Source: Burkholderia lata (GTDB lineage Bacteria; Pseudomonadota; Gammaproteobacteria; Burkholderiales; Burkholderiaceae). Taken from it: a stretch of 64,000 bases of DNA. Under the pieces are notes generated by a model, which was not told where the DNA came from, did no database searches, and saw only the letters and a list, made by a program, of their open reading frames with translations. Positions within the stretch are counted from its first letter, which is position 1; every line of letters begins with the position of its first letter. Positions 44,124 to 52,470 of the stretch are shown here, piece by piece. Location: assembly GCF_902499335.1 (NCBI RefSeq), contig NZ_CABVQK010000021.1, forward strand, positions 1 through 64,000, written 5' to 3'. The translations under genes were made by a program, and so were the position numbers.

Positions 44124-45140
44124 TTAGTTCTTCGTCTGGTCGACGAGCTTGTTCTTCGCGATCCACGGCATCATCGCGCGCAGCTTCGCACCGACCTGTT
44201 CGATCTGGTGCTCGGCCGTCAGGCGACGGCGCGACTGCAGCGTCGGCGCGCCTGCCTTGTTCTCGAGAATGAAGCTCTTCGCGTACTCGCCCGTCTGGAT
44301 GTCGGTCAGGCACTGCTTCATCGCCTTCTTCGTCTCTTCCGTGACGATGCGCGGACCCGTCACGTACTCGCCGTACTCGGCGTTGTTCGAGATCGAGTAG
44401 TTCATGTTCGCGATGCCGCCTTCGTAGATCAGGTCGACGATCAGCTTCAGTTCGTGCAGGCACTCGAAGTACGCCATTTCCGGCGCATAGCCTGCTTCGA
44501 CCAGCGTCTCGAAGCCAGCCTTGATCAGCTCGACGGTACCGCCGCACAGCACGGCCTGCTCGCCGAACAGGTCGGTTTCGGTTTCTTCACGGAAGTTGGT
44601 TTCGATGATGCCTGCACGGCCGCCGCCGTTCGCTGCCGCGTACGACAGCGCGATGTCGCGTGCCGCGCCCGACTTGTTCTGCGCAACCGCGATCAGGTGC
44701 GGCACGCCGCCACCTTGCGAGTACGTGCCGCGAACCGTGTGGCCCGGTGCCTTCGGCGCGATCATGATCACGTCGAGGTCGGCGCGCGGGATCACCGCGC
44801 CGTAGTGGACGTTGAAGCCGTGCGCGAATGCCAGCGCCGCACCTTGCTTGATGTTCGCGTGGACTTCCTTCGCGTACACGTCGGCGATCTGCTCGTCCGG
44901 CAGCAGCATCATCACGACGTCGGCGCCCTTCACCGCTTCCGCGACTTCCTTGACCGACAGGCCGGCGTTTTCGGCCTTGCTCCACGACGCGCCATCCTTG
45001 CGCAGGCCAACCGTCACGTTCACGCCGCTTTCCTTCAGGTTCAGCGCGTGTGCATGGCCTTGCGAGCCGTAGCCGATGATCGTGACTTGCTTGCCCTTGA
45101 TGAGGGAGAGGTCAGCGTCTTTGTCGTAGAAAACGTTCAT
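44124..45140 (-). CDS. ilvC: Ketol-acid reductoisomerase, class I
   Basis: 338 residues. NADPH Rossmann segment IIGYGSQGHAHALNLKESGVNV (about 21-42) with Arg/Ser after strand 2 (LRKDGASW) favouring NADPH. Metal-site segments ETNFREETETDLFGEQ (about 184-199) and CLHELKLIVDLIYEGG. Acts on acetolactate or acetohydroxybutyrate in valine, leucine and isoleucine synthesis. The 95-base leader contains TTGAATT repeats. Probably transcribed with ilvB and ilvN. Confidence 0.97.
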   Translation of the reverse strand: MNVFYDKDADLSLIKGKQVTIIGYGSQGHAHALNLKESGVNVTVGLRKDGASWSKAENAGLSVKEVAEAVKGADVVMMLLPDEQIADVYAKEVHANIKQGAALAFAHGFNVHYGAVIPRADLDVIMIAPKAPGHTVRGTYSQGGGVPHLIAVAQNKSGAARDIALSYAAANGGGRAGIIETNFREETETDLFGEQAVLCGGTVELIKAGFETLVEAGYAPEMAYFECLHELKLIVDLIYEGGIANMNYSISNNAEYGEYVTGPRIVTEETKKAMKQCLTDIQTGEYAKSFILENKAGAPTLQSRRRLTAEHQIEQVGAKLRAMMPWIAKNKLVDQTKN

Positions 45141-45235
45141 GATGGTTCCTTCGCTAATTCAAAAATTCAACAATTCGTTCGGATGGAGTACTGCGGGCCG
45201 GGACATGACGGCGCACCCGGCGTGCCTGTCTGGCA

Positions 45236-45727
45236 TCACACCTTCAGGATGCGCTCGCCGCGTCCGATGCCGGAGCTGCCGGTGCGCACGGTCTCTAGGA
45301 TCGCGCCCGCGTCCAGCCCCTGGATGAATGCGTCGAGCTTGTCGCTCGCGCCCGTCAATTCGATCGTGTAGGTCTTTTCGGTCACGTCGATGATGCGGCC
45401 GCGGAAAATGTCCGCCATCCGCTTCATTTCTTCGCGCTCCTTGCCCACTGCACGTACCTTGATCAGCATCAGCTCGCGTTCGATGTGTGCACCGTCGGTC
45501 AGGTCCACCACTTTCACCACCTCGATCAGGCGGTTCAGATGCTTCGTGATCTGTTCGATCACGTCGTCGGAGCCAATGGAAACGATGGTGAGCCGCGACA
45601 GCGATTGGTCTTCGGTCGGCGCCACCGTCAAGGTTTCGATGTTGTAGCCGCGTGCGGAAAACAGACCGACCACGCGCGACAGCGCGCCCGGTTCGTTCTC
45701 CAGCAGGACGGAAATGATGTGTCTCAT
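45236..45727 (-). CDS. ilvN: Acetolactate synthase small regulatory subunit
   Basis: 163 residues: an ACT domain (MRHIISVLLENEPGALSRVVGLFSARGYNIETLTV, 1-75) and the C-terminal AHAS-ACT half. It confers valine sensitivity on the catalytic subunit. The ATG at 45727 follows GGAAGAA; a GTG at 45763 would add twelve residues without family match. Length fits the IlvH type. Confidence 0.95.
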   Translation of the reverse strand: MRHIISVLLENEPGALSRVVGLFSARGYNIETLTVAPTEDQSLSRLTIVSIGSDDVIEQITKHLNRLIEVVKVVDLTDGAHIERELMLIKVRAVGKEREEMKRMADIFRGRIIDVTEKTYTIELTGASDKLDAFIQGLDAGAILETVRTGSSGIGRGERILKV

Positions 45728-45839
45728 GTTCGCTTCTTCCAGAATGTGTCCGTGTCGATTCACTCGCGCCGCGCGCTGCCGCGTGCCGCACCGCCCTTCG
45801 TGAAGGCGGCCGCATCGGGCTCAGGCGCGCGTCGCGCCG

Positions 45840-47603
45840 TTACAGATCTTCCGATCCGAGCAGCATCTCGGTGATGCCCTTGCCGGCCTGTACCATCGGC
45901 CAGACGTTTTCGGTCGGATCGGTCTGGAAGTCGAGAAACACGGTGCGGTCCTTCAGGCGCAGCGCTTCCTTCAGCGCCGGCTCCACATCCGAGGTCTTTT
46001 CGATCCGCAACCCGACATGGCCGTACGCTTCGGCGAGCTTCACGAAATCAGGCAGCGCATCCATGTACGAATGCGAATAGCGCTTGCTGTATTCGATCTG
46101 CTGCCACTGGCGAACCATGCCGAGATAGCGGTTGTTCAGCGAAATGATCTTCACGGGCGTGTCGTACTGCAGGCAGGTCGACAGTTCCTGGATGCACATC
46201 TGGATCGAGCCTTCGCCCGTGATGCACAGCACGTCGTCGTCCGGGTGCGCCATCTTGACGCCCATCGCTGCCGGCAGGCCGAAGCCCATCGTGCCGAGGC
46301 CGCCGGAGTTGATCCAGCGACGCGGCTTGTTGAAACGGTAGAACTGCGCCGCCCACATCTGGTGCTGGCCGACGTCCGAGCACACGAACGCATTGCCGTC
46401 CGTCAGCTCCCACGCCTTCTCGACCACGTACTGCGGCTTGATGATCTCGCTTTCGCGGTCGTATTTCAGGCAGTCCTTCGAGCGCCAGCCCTCGATGTCC
46501 TTCCACCATTGCGCGAGCGCCTCGGTGTCGGGGCCATGCTCGGCCGTCTGCAGCTGCTCGATCAGCTCCTTCAGCACTTCCTTCACGTCGCCGACGATCG
46601 GGATGTCGACCTTCACACGCTTCGAGATCGACGACGGGTCGATGTCGATGTGGATGATCTTGCGCGGACGCGACGCGAAGTGCGCCGGGTCGCCGATCAC
46701 GCGGTCGTCGAAGCGGGCACCGATCGCGATCAGCACGTCGCAGTGCTGCATCGCCATGTTCGCTTCGTAGGTGCCGTGCATGCCGAGCATGCCGAGGAAT
46801 TTCTTGTCCGACGCGCGATAGCCGCCGAGGCCCATCAGCGTGTTCGTGACCGGATAGCCGAGCAGGTCCGCGAACTGGTTCAGTTCGCGCGACGCGTCGG
46901 CGAGGATGATGCCGCCACCCGTGTAGATGTACGGACGCTTCGCCGTCAGCAGCAGCGACACGGCCTTGCGGATCTGGCCCGAATGGCCCTTCGTGACCGG
47001 GTTGTACGAACGCAGCGACACGCTCTTGACGGGCTCGTACTCGCACGGCGTCTTCGAGATGTCCTTCGGGATGTCGATCAGCACCGGGCCCGGACGGCCA
47101 GTGCGGGCGATATAGAACGCCTTCTTGACGGTTTCCGCGAGGTCGCGCACGTCCTTCACGAGGAAGTTGTGCTTCACGCACGGACGCGTGATGCCGACGG
47201 TATCGCACTCCTGGAATGCATCCTGGCCGATCGCGGCCGTGGGCACCTGGCCGCTGATCACGACCATCGGGATCGAATCCATGTACGCCGTGGCGATGCC
47301 GGTCACCGCGTTGGTGACACCGGGGCCCGACGTCACGAGACAGACGCCGACATTGCCGGTGGAACGCGCATACGCATCGGCTGCGTGCACGGCTGCCTGT
47401 TCGTGGCGCACCAGCACGTGCTGAATCTTGTCCTGCTTGTAAAGCTCGTCGTAGATGTAGAGTACCGAGCCGCCGGGGTAGCCCCAGATGAATTCGACGT
47501 TTTCATCGGCCAGTGCCTTCATGAGCACGGTACCGCCGATGGAGTCGCTATCGGGAGGGGAAAGGGGTTCCGACGTGGAGAATTCCGCGCTGGGCATGTT
47601 CAT
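45840..47603 (-). CDS. ilvB: Acetolactate synthase large catalytic subunit
   Basis: 587 residues. ThDP enzyme: N-terminal PYR domain with VRHEQAAVHAADAYARSTG (catalytic Glu), central FAD-binding domain, C-terminal PP domain. The ThDP motif reads GEGS...NN (TGEGSIQMCIQEL, then LNNRYLGMVRQWQ), with Glu in place of the usual Asp. Joins pyruvate to pyruvate or 2-oxobutyrate. The ATG at 47603 has AAAGG upstream; the open frame to 47717 covers leader sequence. Start of the ilvBNC unit. Confidence 0.96.
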   Translation of the reverse strand: MNMPSAEFSTSEPLSPPDSDSIGGTVLMKALADENVEFIWGYPGGSVLYIYDELYKQDKIQHVLVRHEQAAVHAADAYARSTGNVGVCLVTSGPGVTNAVTGIATAYMDSIPMVVISGQVPTAAIGQDAFQECDTVGITRPCVKHNFLVKDVRDLAETVKKAFYIARTGRPGPVLIDIPKDISKTPCEYEPVKSVSLRSYNPVTKGHSGQIRKAVSLLLTAKRPYIYTGGGIILADASRELNQFADLLGYPVTNTLMGLGGYRASDKKFLGMLGMHGTYEANMAMQHCDVLIAIGARFDDRVIGDPAHFASRPRKIIHIDIDPSSISKRVKVDIPIVGDVKEVLKELIEQLQTAEHGPDTEALAQWWKDIEGWRSKDCLKYDRESEIIKPQYVVEKAWELTDGNAFVCSDVGQHQMWAAQFYRFNKPRRWINSGGLGTMGFGLPAAMGVKMAHPDDDVLCITGEGSIQMCIQELSTCLQYDTPVKIISLNNRYLGMVRQWQQIEYSKRYSHSYMDALPDFVKLAEAYGHVGLRIEKTSDVEPALKEALRLKDRTVFLDFQTDPTENVWPMVQAGKGITEMLLGSEDL

Positions 47604-47749
47604 TTTGACCTTTCGAATTTTCGGCAAAAAATTGATCGGGTGCTCTCTGCCGGGCTTGTGGCTCGGGTTCAAGCGGCGCGTCCAGTTTGAAGGGCAGGCT
47701 TCTTGGGCCAGCCTCAAATGAGACCATCACTTCATGTTGCGAATCATTG

Positions 47750-47778
47750 ACGATAGCGGGTCGCGATTGGGTCGTCAA
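47750..47778 (-). promoter_or_regulatory. Candidate promoter of ilvBNC with an inverted repeat
   Basis: On the minus strand TTGACG (47778-47773), a 17-base spacer and TATCGT (47755-47750), predicting a leader of about 140 bases. TTGACGA at 47748-47754 and TCGTCAA at 47772-47778 also form a 7-bp inverted repeat that spans the promoter. I found no leader peptide rich in Leu, Ile or Val in the transcript. The 355-base gap 47604-47958 otherwise holds only the upstream region of the divergent sigma-factor gene. Confidence 0.5.
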
Positions 47779-47958
47779 GCAAAATATCCCGCAGCGCATC
47801 ATGGACACCGCCCGGCACCCCGCCGCCGCGGCTCGCGCGCAACGCGCGGTGCCCAACCCGGTGCCAAGCGGCGCGAAAATTTGATAGCATCCGCGGGTTT
47901 TACGAAATTTTTCGACCTTTTACACCACGCAGCGGCCCGCAGCGCATACCTTCACGGA

Positions 47959-48522
47959 ATGGCATCAGACAAGGAACTCGCCGACTTTCTGGCGGGCGTC
48001 GAAAGGCGCGCGTTCAAGCAGGCCGCGTACGCCGTGCGTGACGACGATGCGTCGCTCGACATCGTGCAGGACGCGATGATCAAGCTTGCGGAGAAGTACG
48101 GCGACCGGCCGGCGGCAGAACTGCCGCTGCTTTTTCAGCGGATCCTGCAAAACGCGATCCACGACTGGTTCCGCCGGCAGAAAGTCCGCAATACGTGGGT
48201 CACGCTCTTCTCGTCACTGAACAACAGTGACGACGACGACTTCGATCCGCTCGAAACACTCGAATCCGCAGACGACAACGCAGGCGTCGAAAGCAGCGAG
48301 CACCGCCTCGAACGAGAGCAGGTTCTGGCCCTGATCGACGAAGAAATCCAGAAACTTCCGGCGCGTCAACGGGAAGCGTTCCTGATGCGTTATTGGGAAG
48401 ATATGGATGTCGCCGAGACTGCCGCCGCAATGGGGTGCTCCGAGGGCAGCGTGAAGACGCATTGCTCACGGGCCACCCACACGCTGGCGCACGCGCTCAA
48501 GGCCAAAGGAATCACGCTATGA
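47959..48522 (+). CDS. ECF-type RNA polymerase sigma factor
   Basis: 187 residues. Region 2 at about 10-85 (LDIVQDAMIKLAEKYG, FQRILQNAIHDWFRRQKVR) and region 4 at about 130-182 (LPARQREAFLMRYWEDMDVAETAAAMGCSEGSVKTHCSRATHTLAHAL), without region 3. The linker is acidic with a D-D-D-D run. The ATG at 47959 is used; the frame is open to 47734 but that falls in the ilvB leader. Its stop overlaps the next start (ATGA). First gene of a four-gene set. Confidence 0.9.
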   Translation: MASDKELADFLAGVERRAFKQAAYAVRDDDASLDIVQDAMIKLAEKYGDRPAAELPLLFQRILQNAIHDWFRRQKVRNTWVTLFSSLNNSDDDDFDPLETLESADDNAGVESSEHRLEREQVLALIDEEIQKLPARQREAFLMRYWEDMDVAETAAAMGCSEGSVKTHCSRATHTLAHALKAKGITL

Positions 48523-48944
48523 GCTCCGCTCCCGCAAATCGAGAACACGAATTCGCGCTGAAGGTGCGCCGCGCGCTGGACGAGCGCGCGGCCGACCTGC
48601 CCGCCGCGACCACCGACCGTCTGGCCGTCGCCCGCCGGGCTGCGCTCGCGCGCAAGAAGCCCGAAGCCGCGACCGTGCCGGTGTTCGTGCCGGCCTTCGC
48701 CGGCGCGGCCGGTGCGTACGGCACGGCACCCGCGAGCCGCCCGCAGGCGTCGCTCGCGCGCCGCTTGCTGCGCGCGTGGCCGCTGGCTCTGCTGCTCGCG
48801 GGGCTGGTCGGCATCGCCTACTGGGAAGACATGCAGCGCACCGCCGAACTCGCCGACATCGACGCGGCGATGCTCAGCGACGACCTGCCGCTCAACGCGT
48901 ATCTCGACCACGGGTTCAACGCGTATCTGTCGCGCGCTCACTAA
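48519..48944 (+). CDS. DUF3619 single-pass membrane protein, candidate anti-sigma factor
   Basis: 141 residues, DUF3619 family. Cytoplasmic N-terminal helical part (about 1-85, REHEFALKVRRALDERAADLPAATTDRLAVARRAAL), one transmembrane helix (about 86-106, WPLALLLAGLVGIAYW), and a short acidic C-terminal part. This layout, and coupling to the sigma gene by ATGA overlap, is that of many membrane anti-sigma factors, although there is no His/Cys zinc motif. The anti-sigma role is inference; family function is not established to my knowledge. Confidence 0.75.
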   Translation: MSSAPANREHEFALKVRRALDERAADLPAATTDRLAVARRAALARKKPEAATVPVFVPAFAGAAGAYGTAPASRPQASLARRLLRAWPLALLLAGLVGIAYWEDMQRTAELADIDAAMLSDDLPLNAYLDHGFNAYLSRAH

Positions 48945-48970
48945 CAGACAATAACGAGGGGATCGCACGG

Positions 48971-49729
48971 GTGAGTCAGAAGCGCGGCCTGGCCGTATTT
49001 TTCGGATGCGTAATCGCGATCGCCGTTTCCTACGTCGCCACTTACCCACGATTCCACCCGGCCCCCGCGACGACCACCGCCGCGGCCAGCAGCGCAGCCG
49101 CGCCCGCCTCGGCCGCGACCGGGCTGACCACCGAACTCGCCCCGCTCCCCCTGCCGCTGCCGGCCGCTACCGGCCCGCTGTCGTGGGCGCGCCTCACGCC
49201 GGCACAGCGCGCGGCACTCGCGCCGTTCGCCGACCAGTGGGACGGCTTCAGCGATGCCCGCAAGCGTAAATGGCTGAAGATCGCATCGCGTTTCGCGAAG
49301 TTGACGCCCGATGACCAAAAGCGCCTGCAGGACCGGATGACCGAATGGGCGCGGATGACGCCCGAGCAGCGCCGCGTCGCGCGCGAAAACTACCAGAGCG
49401 CGAAGGAGCTTTCCGCTCAGGCGCGCGAGCGCGCGTGGAAGGCGTACCAGCAACTCCCGGAAGAGCAGAAGGAACGTCTCGCGGCCGCCGAGCGCCGCCG
49501 TCGGCCGAGCGTCGTCAGCGCACCGCCGACCGTCGCCGACCGTGACGTCCGCCGCCTCGTCAATTCGCACGAACACCCGGCGAGCGGCGCGGCCACCGCG
49601 CCGGCGCCCGTCTCGGCAGCCGTCGCGCCGCCGGTGCCCGCGTCGTCGACGGCCGGCACCGCATCCGCGCCGGCTGCCGTGGCGCCGGTGTCGCCCGCCG
49701 ACGCACCCTCGCTGTTCAAGGGCTCCTGA
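48971..49729 (+). CDS. DUF3106 protein with an N-terminal membrane anchor or signal
   Basis: 252 residues from a GTG at 48971 preceded by GAGGGG. One hydrophobic segment near residues 6-26 is a signal or anchor. Residues about 75-175 hold helical repeats with the recurring start L/M-T/S-P-x-x-Q/R (LTPAQRAAL, LTPDDQKRL, MTPEQRRVA, LPEEQKERL), typical of DUF3106. The ends are Ala/Pro-rich. Likely periplasmic. Repeats recall CpxP/ZraP-like LTxxQ proteins, but homology is not shown. Start codon is less certain than the frame. Confidence 0.75.
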   Translation: MSQKRGLAVFFGCVIAIAVSYVATYPRFHPAPATTTAAASSAAAPASAATGLTTELAPLPLPLPAATGPLSWARLTPAQRAALAPFADQWDGFSDARKRKWLKIASRFAKLTPDDQKRLQDRMTEWARMTPEQRRVARENYQSAKELSAQARERAWKAYQQLPEEQKERLAAAERRRRPSVVSAPPTVADRDVRRLVNSHEHPASGAATAPAPVSAAVAPPVPASSTAGTASAPAAVAPVSPADAPSLFKGS

Positions 49730-49735
49730 GCGCCC

Positions 49736-50242
49736 GTGGCGAACGCCCGCGCCCCCGAAACCCCGGCCGCCGTGCCGTCCGTGCGACGGCGTCTCGCCGC
49801 GCTGCTCTACGAAGGCGTGCTGCTGTTCGGCGTGGTGTTCTTCGCCGGGCTCGCGTTCAGCCTCGCGACGCAACAACGCAACGGCCTCGTCCATCACAAC
49901 CTGCTCGCCGCCTGGATCGCGCTCGTGGTCGGCGCGTACTTCGTCTGGTTCTGGACCCACGGCGGCCAGACACTGCCGATGAAGACCTGGCGGCTGCGGC
50001 TCGAATCGTCGAGCGGCCGGCCGCTGAGCGCGGGCCACGCGCTCGTGCGCTACGCACTCGGCTGGCTGTGGTTCCTGCCGCCGCTCGCGCTGCATCCGCT
50101 CCTTGGCCTGCCGGTACCCGTCACGCTCGCGCTCACCGCCGCGTGGATCGTCGTATGGGCCGGCGCCGCCCGGCTCCATGCCGGCCGCCAGTTTCCGCAC
50201 GACCGGATCGCACGCACGCGCGTCGTCGCGATACCACGCTGA
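49736..50242 (+). CDS. RDD family membrane protein
   Basis: 168 residues from a GTG at 49736, six bases past the previous stop. Three or four transmembrane helices. The name-giving R-D-D pattern is partly kept: RRLAALLYEGVLLFGVVF in helix 1 (Glu instead of Asp), GGQTLPMKTWRLRL, and HDRIARTRVV near the end. RDD proteins are small polytopic proteins of mostly unknown function, some linked to ion tolerance. Last gene of the sigma-factor set. Confidence 0.8.
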   Translation: MANARAPETPAAVPSVRRRLAALLYEGVLLFGVVFFAGLAFSLATQQRNGLVHHNLLAAWIALVVGAYFVWFWTHGGQTLPMKTWRLRLESSSGRPLSAGHALVRYALGWLWFLPPLALHPLLGLPVPVTLALTAAWIVVWAGAARLHAGRQFPHDRIARTRVVAIPR

Positions 50243-50467
50243 CGCACTATATTCGCCTGACGAAAACACCTCGCCGAGGCGACGCCCGCTCGGCCCGACA
50301 GCCTTGCCGGACAACGGTCAGCCGTTCCGTACGCCAGGCTACACAACGTTCCCTCATTCACTGCTAAACACCCTACAGCGGTCGTAATAAGAACGTCTCG
50401 TGACTGTCACGGCACAGTCACGCCCGCATGGCGGAATGCCGGTAATGTCAACCGGCGCGAGTCATGC

Positions 50468-51406
50468 ATGGGCCAGAAAACGTCCGCGACCTCCCTGTTC
50501 CGTCACCCCATCGGCGCCCGCGCCGCCACCGCCTTCCTGTCCGGTTCTGCCGCAGCCGACGGGCTGGTGTCGCATGAACCGCCAGCCGGGCACACCGCGC
50601 AGCATGACGACCCCGACTCGTCTGCCCATCGCTACCGCACGATCTGGCTGTCCGACATCCACCTCGGCTCGAGCGGTTGCCAGGCGCCGTACCTGCTCGA
50701 CTTCCTGCGCCACAACGATTCGGAGTACCTGTACCTCGTCGGCGACATCATCGACGGCTGGCAGCTGAAGAAGGGCTGGTACTGGCCGCAGGCGCACAAC
50801 GACGTCGTGCAGAAGATCCTGCGCAAGGCTCGCAAGGGGACGCAGGTCGTCTACATCCCCGGCAACCACGACGAAGGGGCGCGGCAGTTCTGCGACCTCG
50901 CGTTCGGCGACATCCAGGTGCGCGGCGAGGCGTTCCACACGACGCTCGCGGGCAAACGTTTGTGGATCGTGCACGGCGACCTGTTCGACGGCGTGATCCA
51001 GCACGCGAAATGGCTCGCGTACCTCGGCGACACGCTCTACACGCTGATCCTCGTGCTGAACCGCTGGTTCAACCGAATCCGCAGCCGGCTCGGCTTCCAG
51101 TACTGGTCGCTGTCGCAGTACCTGAAGCACCAGGTCAAGAACGCCGTCAACTTCATCTCGCAGTTCGAGACCGTGATGACCGACGAGGCGCGCCGCCGCG
51201 GCTGCGACGGCGTCGTGTGCGGCCACATCCACAAGGCGGAGATCCGCGACATCGACGGCGTGCTGTACTGCAACGACGGCGACTGGGTCGAAAGCCTGTC
51301 CGCACTCGTCGAAACGATGGAAGGCGAACTGAAGATCGTCTACTGGACGGTGATGCGCACCGCACCGTCGGAGACCACGTCGCGCAAGGCCAAGGCCACT
51401 GCCTGA
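50468..51406 (+). CDS. Calcineurin-like metallophosphoesterase, UDP-2,3-diacylglucosamine diphosphatase type
   Basis: 312 residues. Complete five-part metal site: LSDIHLG (about 61), GDIIDGW (about 91), GNHDE (about 130), VHGDLFD (about 172), and GHIHKAE (about 255). Resembles the LpxH-like COG2908 group that hydrolyses UDP-2,3-diacylglucosamine to lipid X, but is longer (LpxH is about 240) with a 55-residue variable N-terminus and an Arg/Lys C-terminal tail. It heads a set with a GT4 glycosyltransferase and DgkA, which suggests another phospho- or glycolipid substrate is possible. Confidence 0.82.
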   Translation: MGQKTSATSLFRHPIGARAATAFLSGSAAADGLVSHEPPAGHTAQHDDPDSSAHRYRTIWLSDIHLGSSGCQAPYLLDFLRHNDSEYLYLVGDIIDGWQLKKGWYWPQAHNDVVQKILRKARKGTQVVYIPGNHDEGARQFCDLAFGDIQVRGEAFHTTLAGKRLWIVHGDLFDGVIQHAKWLAYLGDTLYTLILVLNRWFNRIRSRLGFQYWSLSQYLKHQVKNAVNFISQFETVMTDEARRRGCDGVVCGHIHKAEIRDIDGVLYCNDGDWVESLSALVETMEGELKIVYWTVMRTAPSETTSRKAKATA

Positions 51407-51435
51407 CACACCCCTACTTACAGGACAAAGCCGCG

Positions 51436-52470
51436 ATGAAGATCATGATCGTCACCGACGCGTGGGAACCGCAGGTCAACGGCGTCGTGCGCACGCTGAA
51501 GAGCACGTCACGCGAACTCACCGCGCTCGGCCACCGCGTCGAGATGCTGACGCCGCTGGAATTCCGCACGATCCCCTGCCCGACCTACCCCGAGATCCGC
51601 CTGTCGATCCTGCCGTACCGCAAACTGCGCGCGCGGATCGACGCGTTCGCGCCCGATGCGCTGCACATCGCGACCGAAGGCCCGCTCGGCCTCGCCGCGC
51701 GGCGCTATGCGCGTTCGCGCAAGCTGCCGTACACGACCGCGTACCACACGCGCTTTCCGGAATACGTGCAGGCCCGCTTCGGCATCCCGCTGGCCGCGAC
51801 CTACCGCTTCCTGCACTGGTTCCACGGCCCGTCGCTCGCGGTGATGGCGCCGACGCCGGTCGTCAAGCAGGACCTCGAAAAATTCGGCTTCACGAATGTC
51901 GTGCTGTGGACCCGCGGCGTCGATCTCGACGTGTTCCGGCCGATGGAGTCGAAGGTGCTCAATACCGCGCGGCCGATCTTCCTGTACGTGGGCCGCGTCG
52001 CGATCGAAAAGAACGTCGAGGCGTTCCTGCGCCTCGACCTGCCCGGCTCGAAGTGGGTTGCCGGCGAAGGCCCCGCGCTCGCGGAGCTGAAGTCGCGCTA
52101 TCCGGAAGCGAACTATCTCGGCGTGCTGTCACAGGCCGAGCTCGCGAAGGTGTATGCTGCGGCCGACGTGTTCGTGTTCCCGAGTCGCACCGACACGTTC
52201 GGCCTCGTGCTGCTCGAGGCGCTCGCCTGCGGCACGCCGGTTGCCGCGTATCCCGTGACGGGCCCGATCGACGTGCTCGCCGAAGGCGACGCCGGCGCGA
52301 TGCACGAGGACCTGCAGGAAGCCTGCCTCGAGGCGCTGAAGATCGAACGCACGACTGCGCGCGCGTGGGCCGAACGGTTCTCGTGGCGCGCGGCATCCGA
52401 GCAGTTCGCGTCGCATCTCAAGCCGCTGCCGAAGACCGCGTACTCGCCAGCAGAAGGTGCCGCCGTTTGA
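51436..52470 (+). CDS. GT4-family glycosyltransferase
   Basis: 344 residues, GT-B fold. Starts with MKIMIVTDAWEPQVNGVVRTL, typical of mannosyl-, glucuronosyl- or sulfoquinovosyl-transferases acting on lipids. The donor-binding C-terminal half has LYVGRVAIEKNVEAFL, VFVFPSRTDTFGLVLLEALACGTPVAA (E-x7-E motif). Sits 29 bases after the phosphoesterase gene and overlaps dgkA. Acceptor may be diacylglycerol or a related lipid; this is inferred from neighbours. Confidence 0.85.
   Translation: MKIMIVTDAWEPQVNGVVRTLKSTSRELTALGHRVEMLTPLEFRTIPCPTYPEIRLSILPYRKLRARIDAFAPDALHIATEGPLGLAARRYARSRKLPYTTAYHTRFPEYVQARFGIPLAATYRFLHWFHGPSLAVMAPTPVVKQDLEKFGFTNVVLWTRGVDLDVFRPMESKVLNTARPIFLYVGRVAIEKNVEAFLRLDLPGSKWVAGEGPALAELKSRYPEANYLGVLSQAELAKVYAAADVFVFPSRTDTFGLVLLEALACGTPVAAYPVTGPIDVLAEGDAGAMHEDLQEACLEALKIERTTARAWAERFSWRAASEQFASHLKPLPKTAYSPAEGAAV

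Noticed and set aside
42353..44272. 639-codon plus-strand frame opposite pssA and psd
   Set aside because: Shadow frame; both phospholipid enzymes are complete with catalytic motifs on the minus strand.
47604..47743. Leader peptide for ilvB attenuation
   Set aside because: Small frames in the predicted leader (from ATGs near 47735 and 47724) are either two codons long or run out of frame into ilvB and are not enriched in Leu, Ile or Val.
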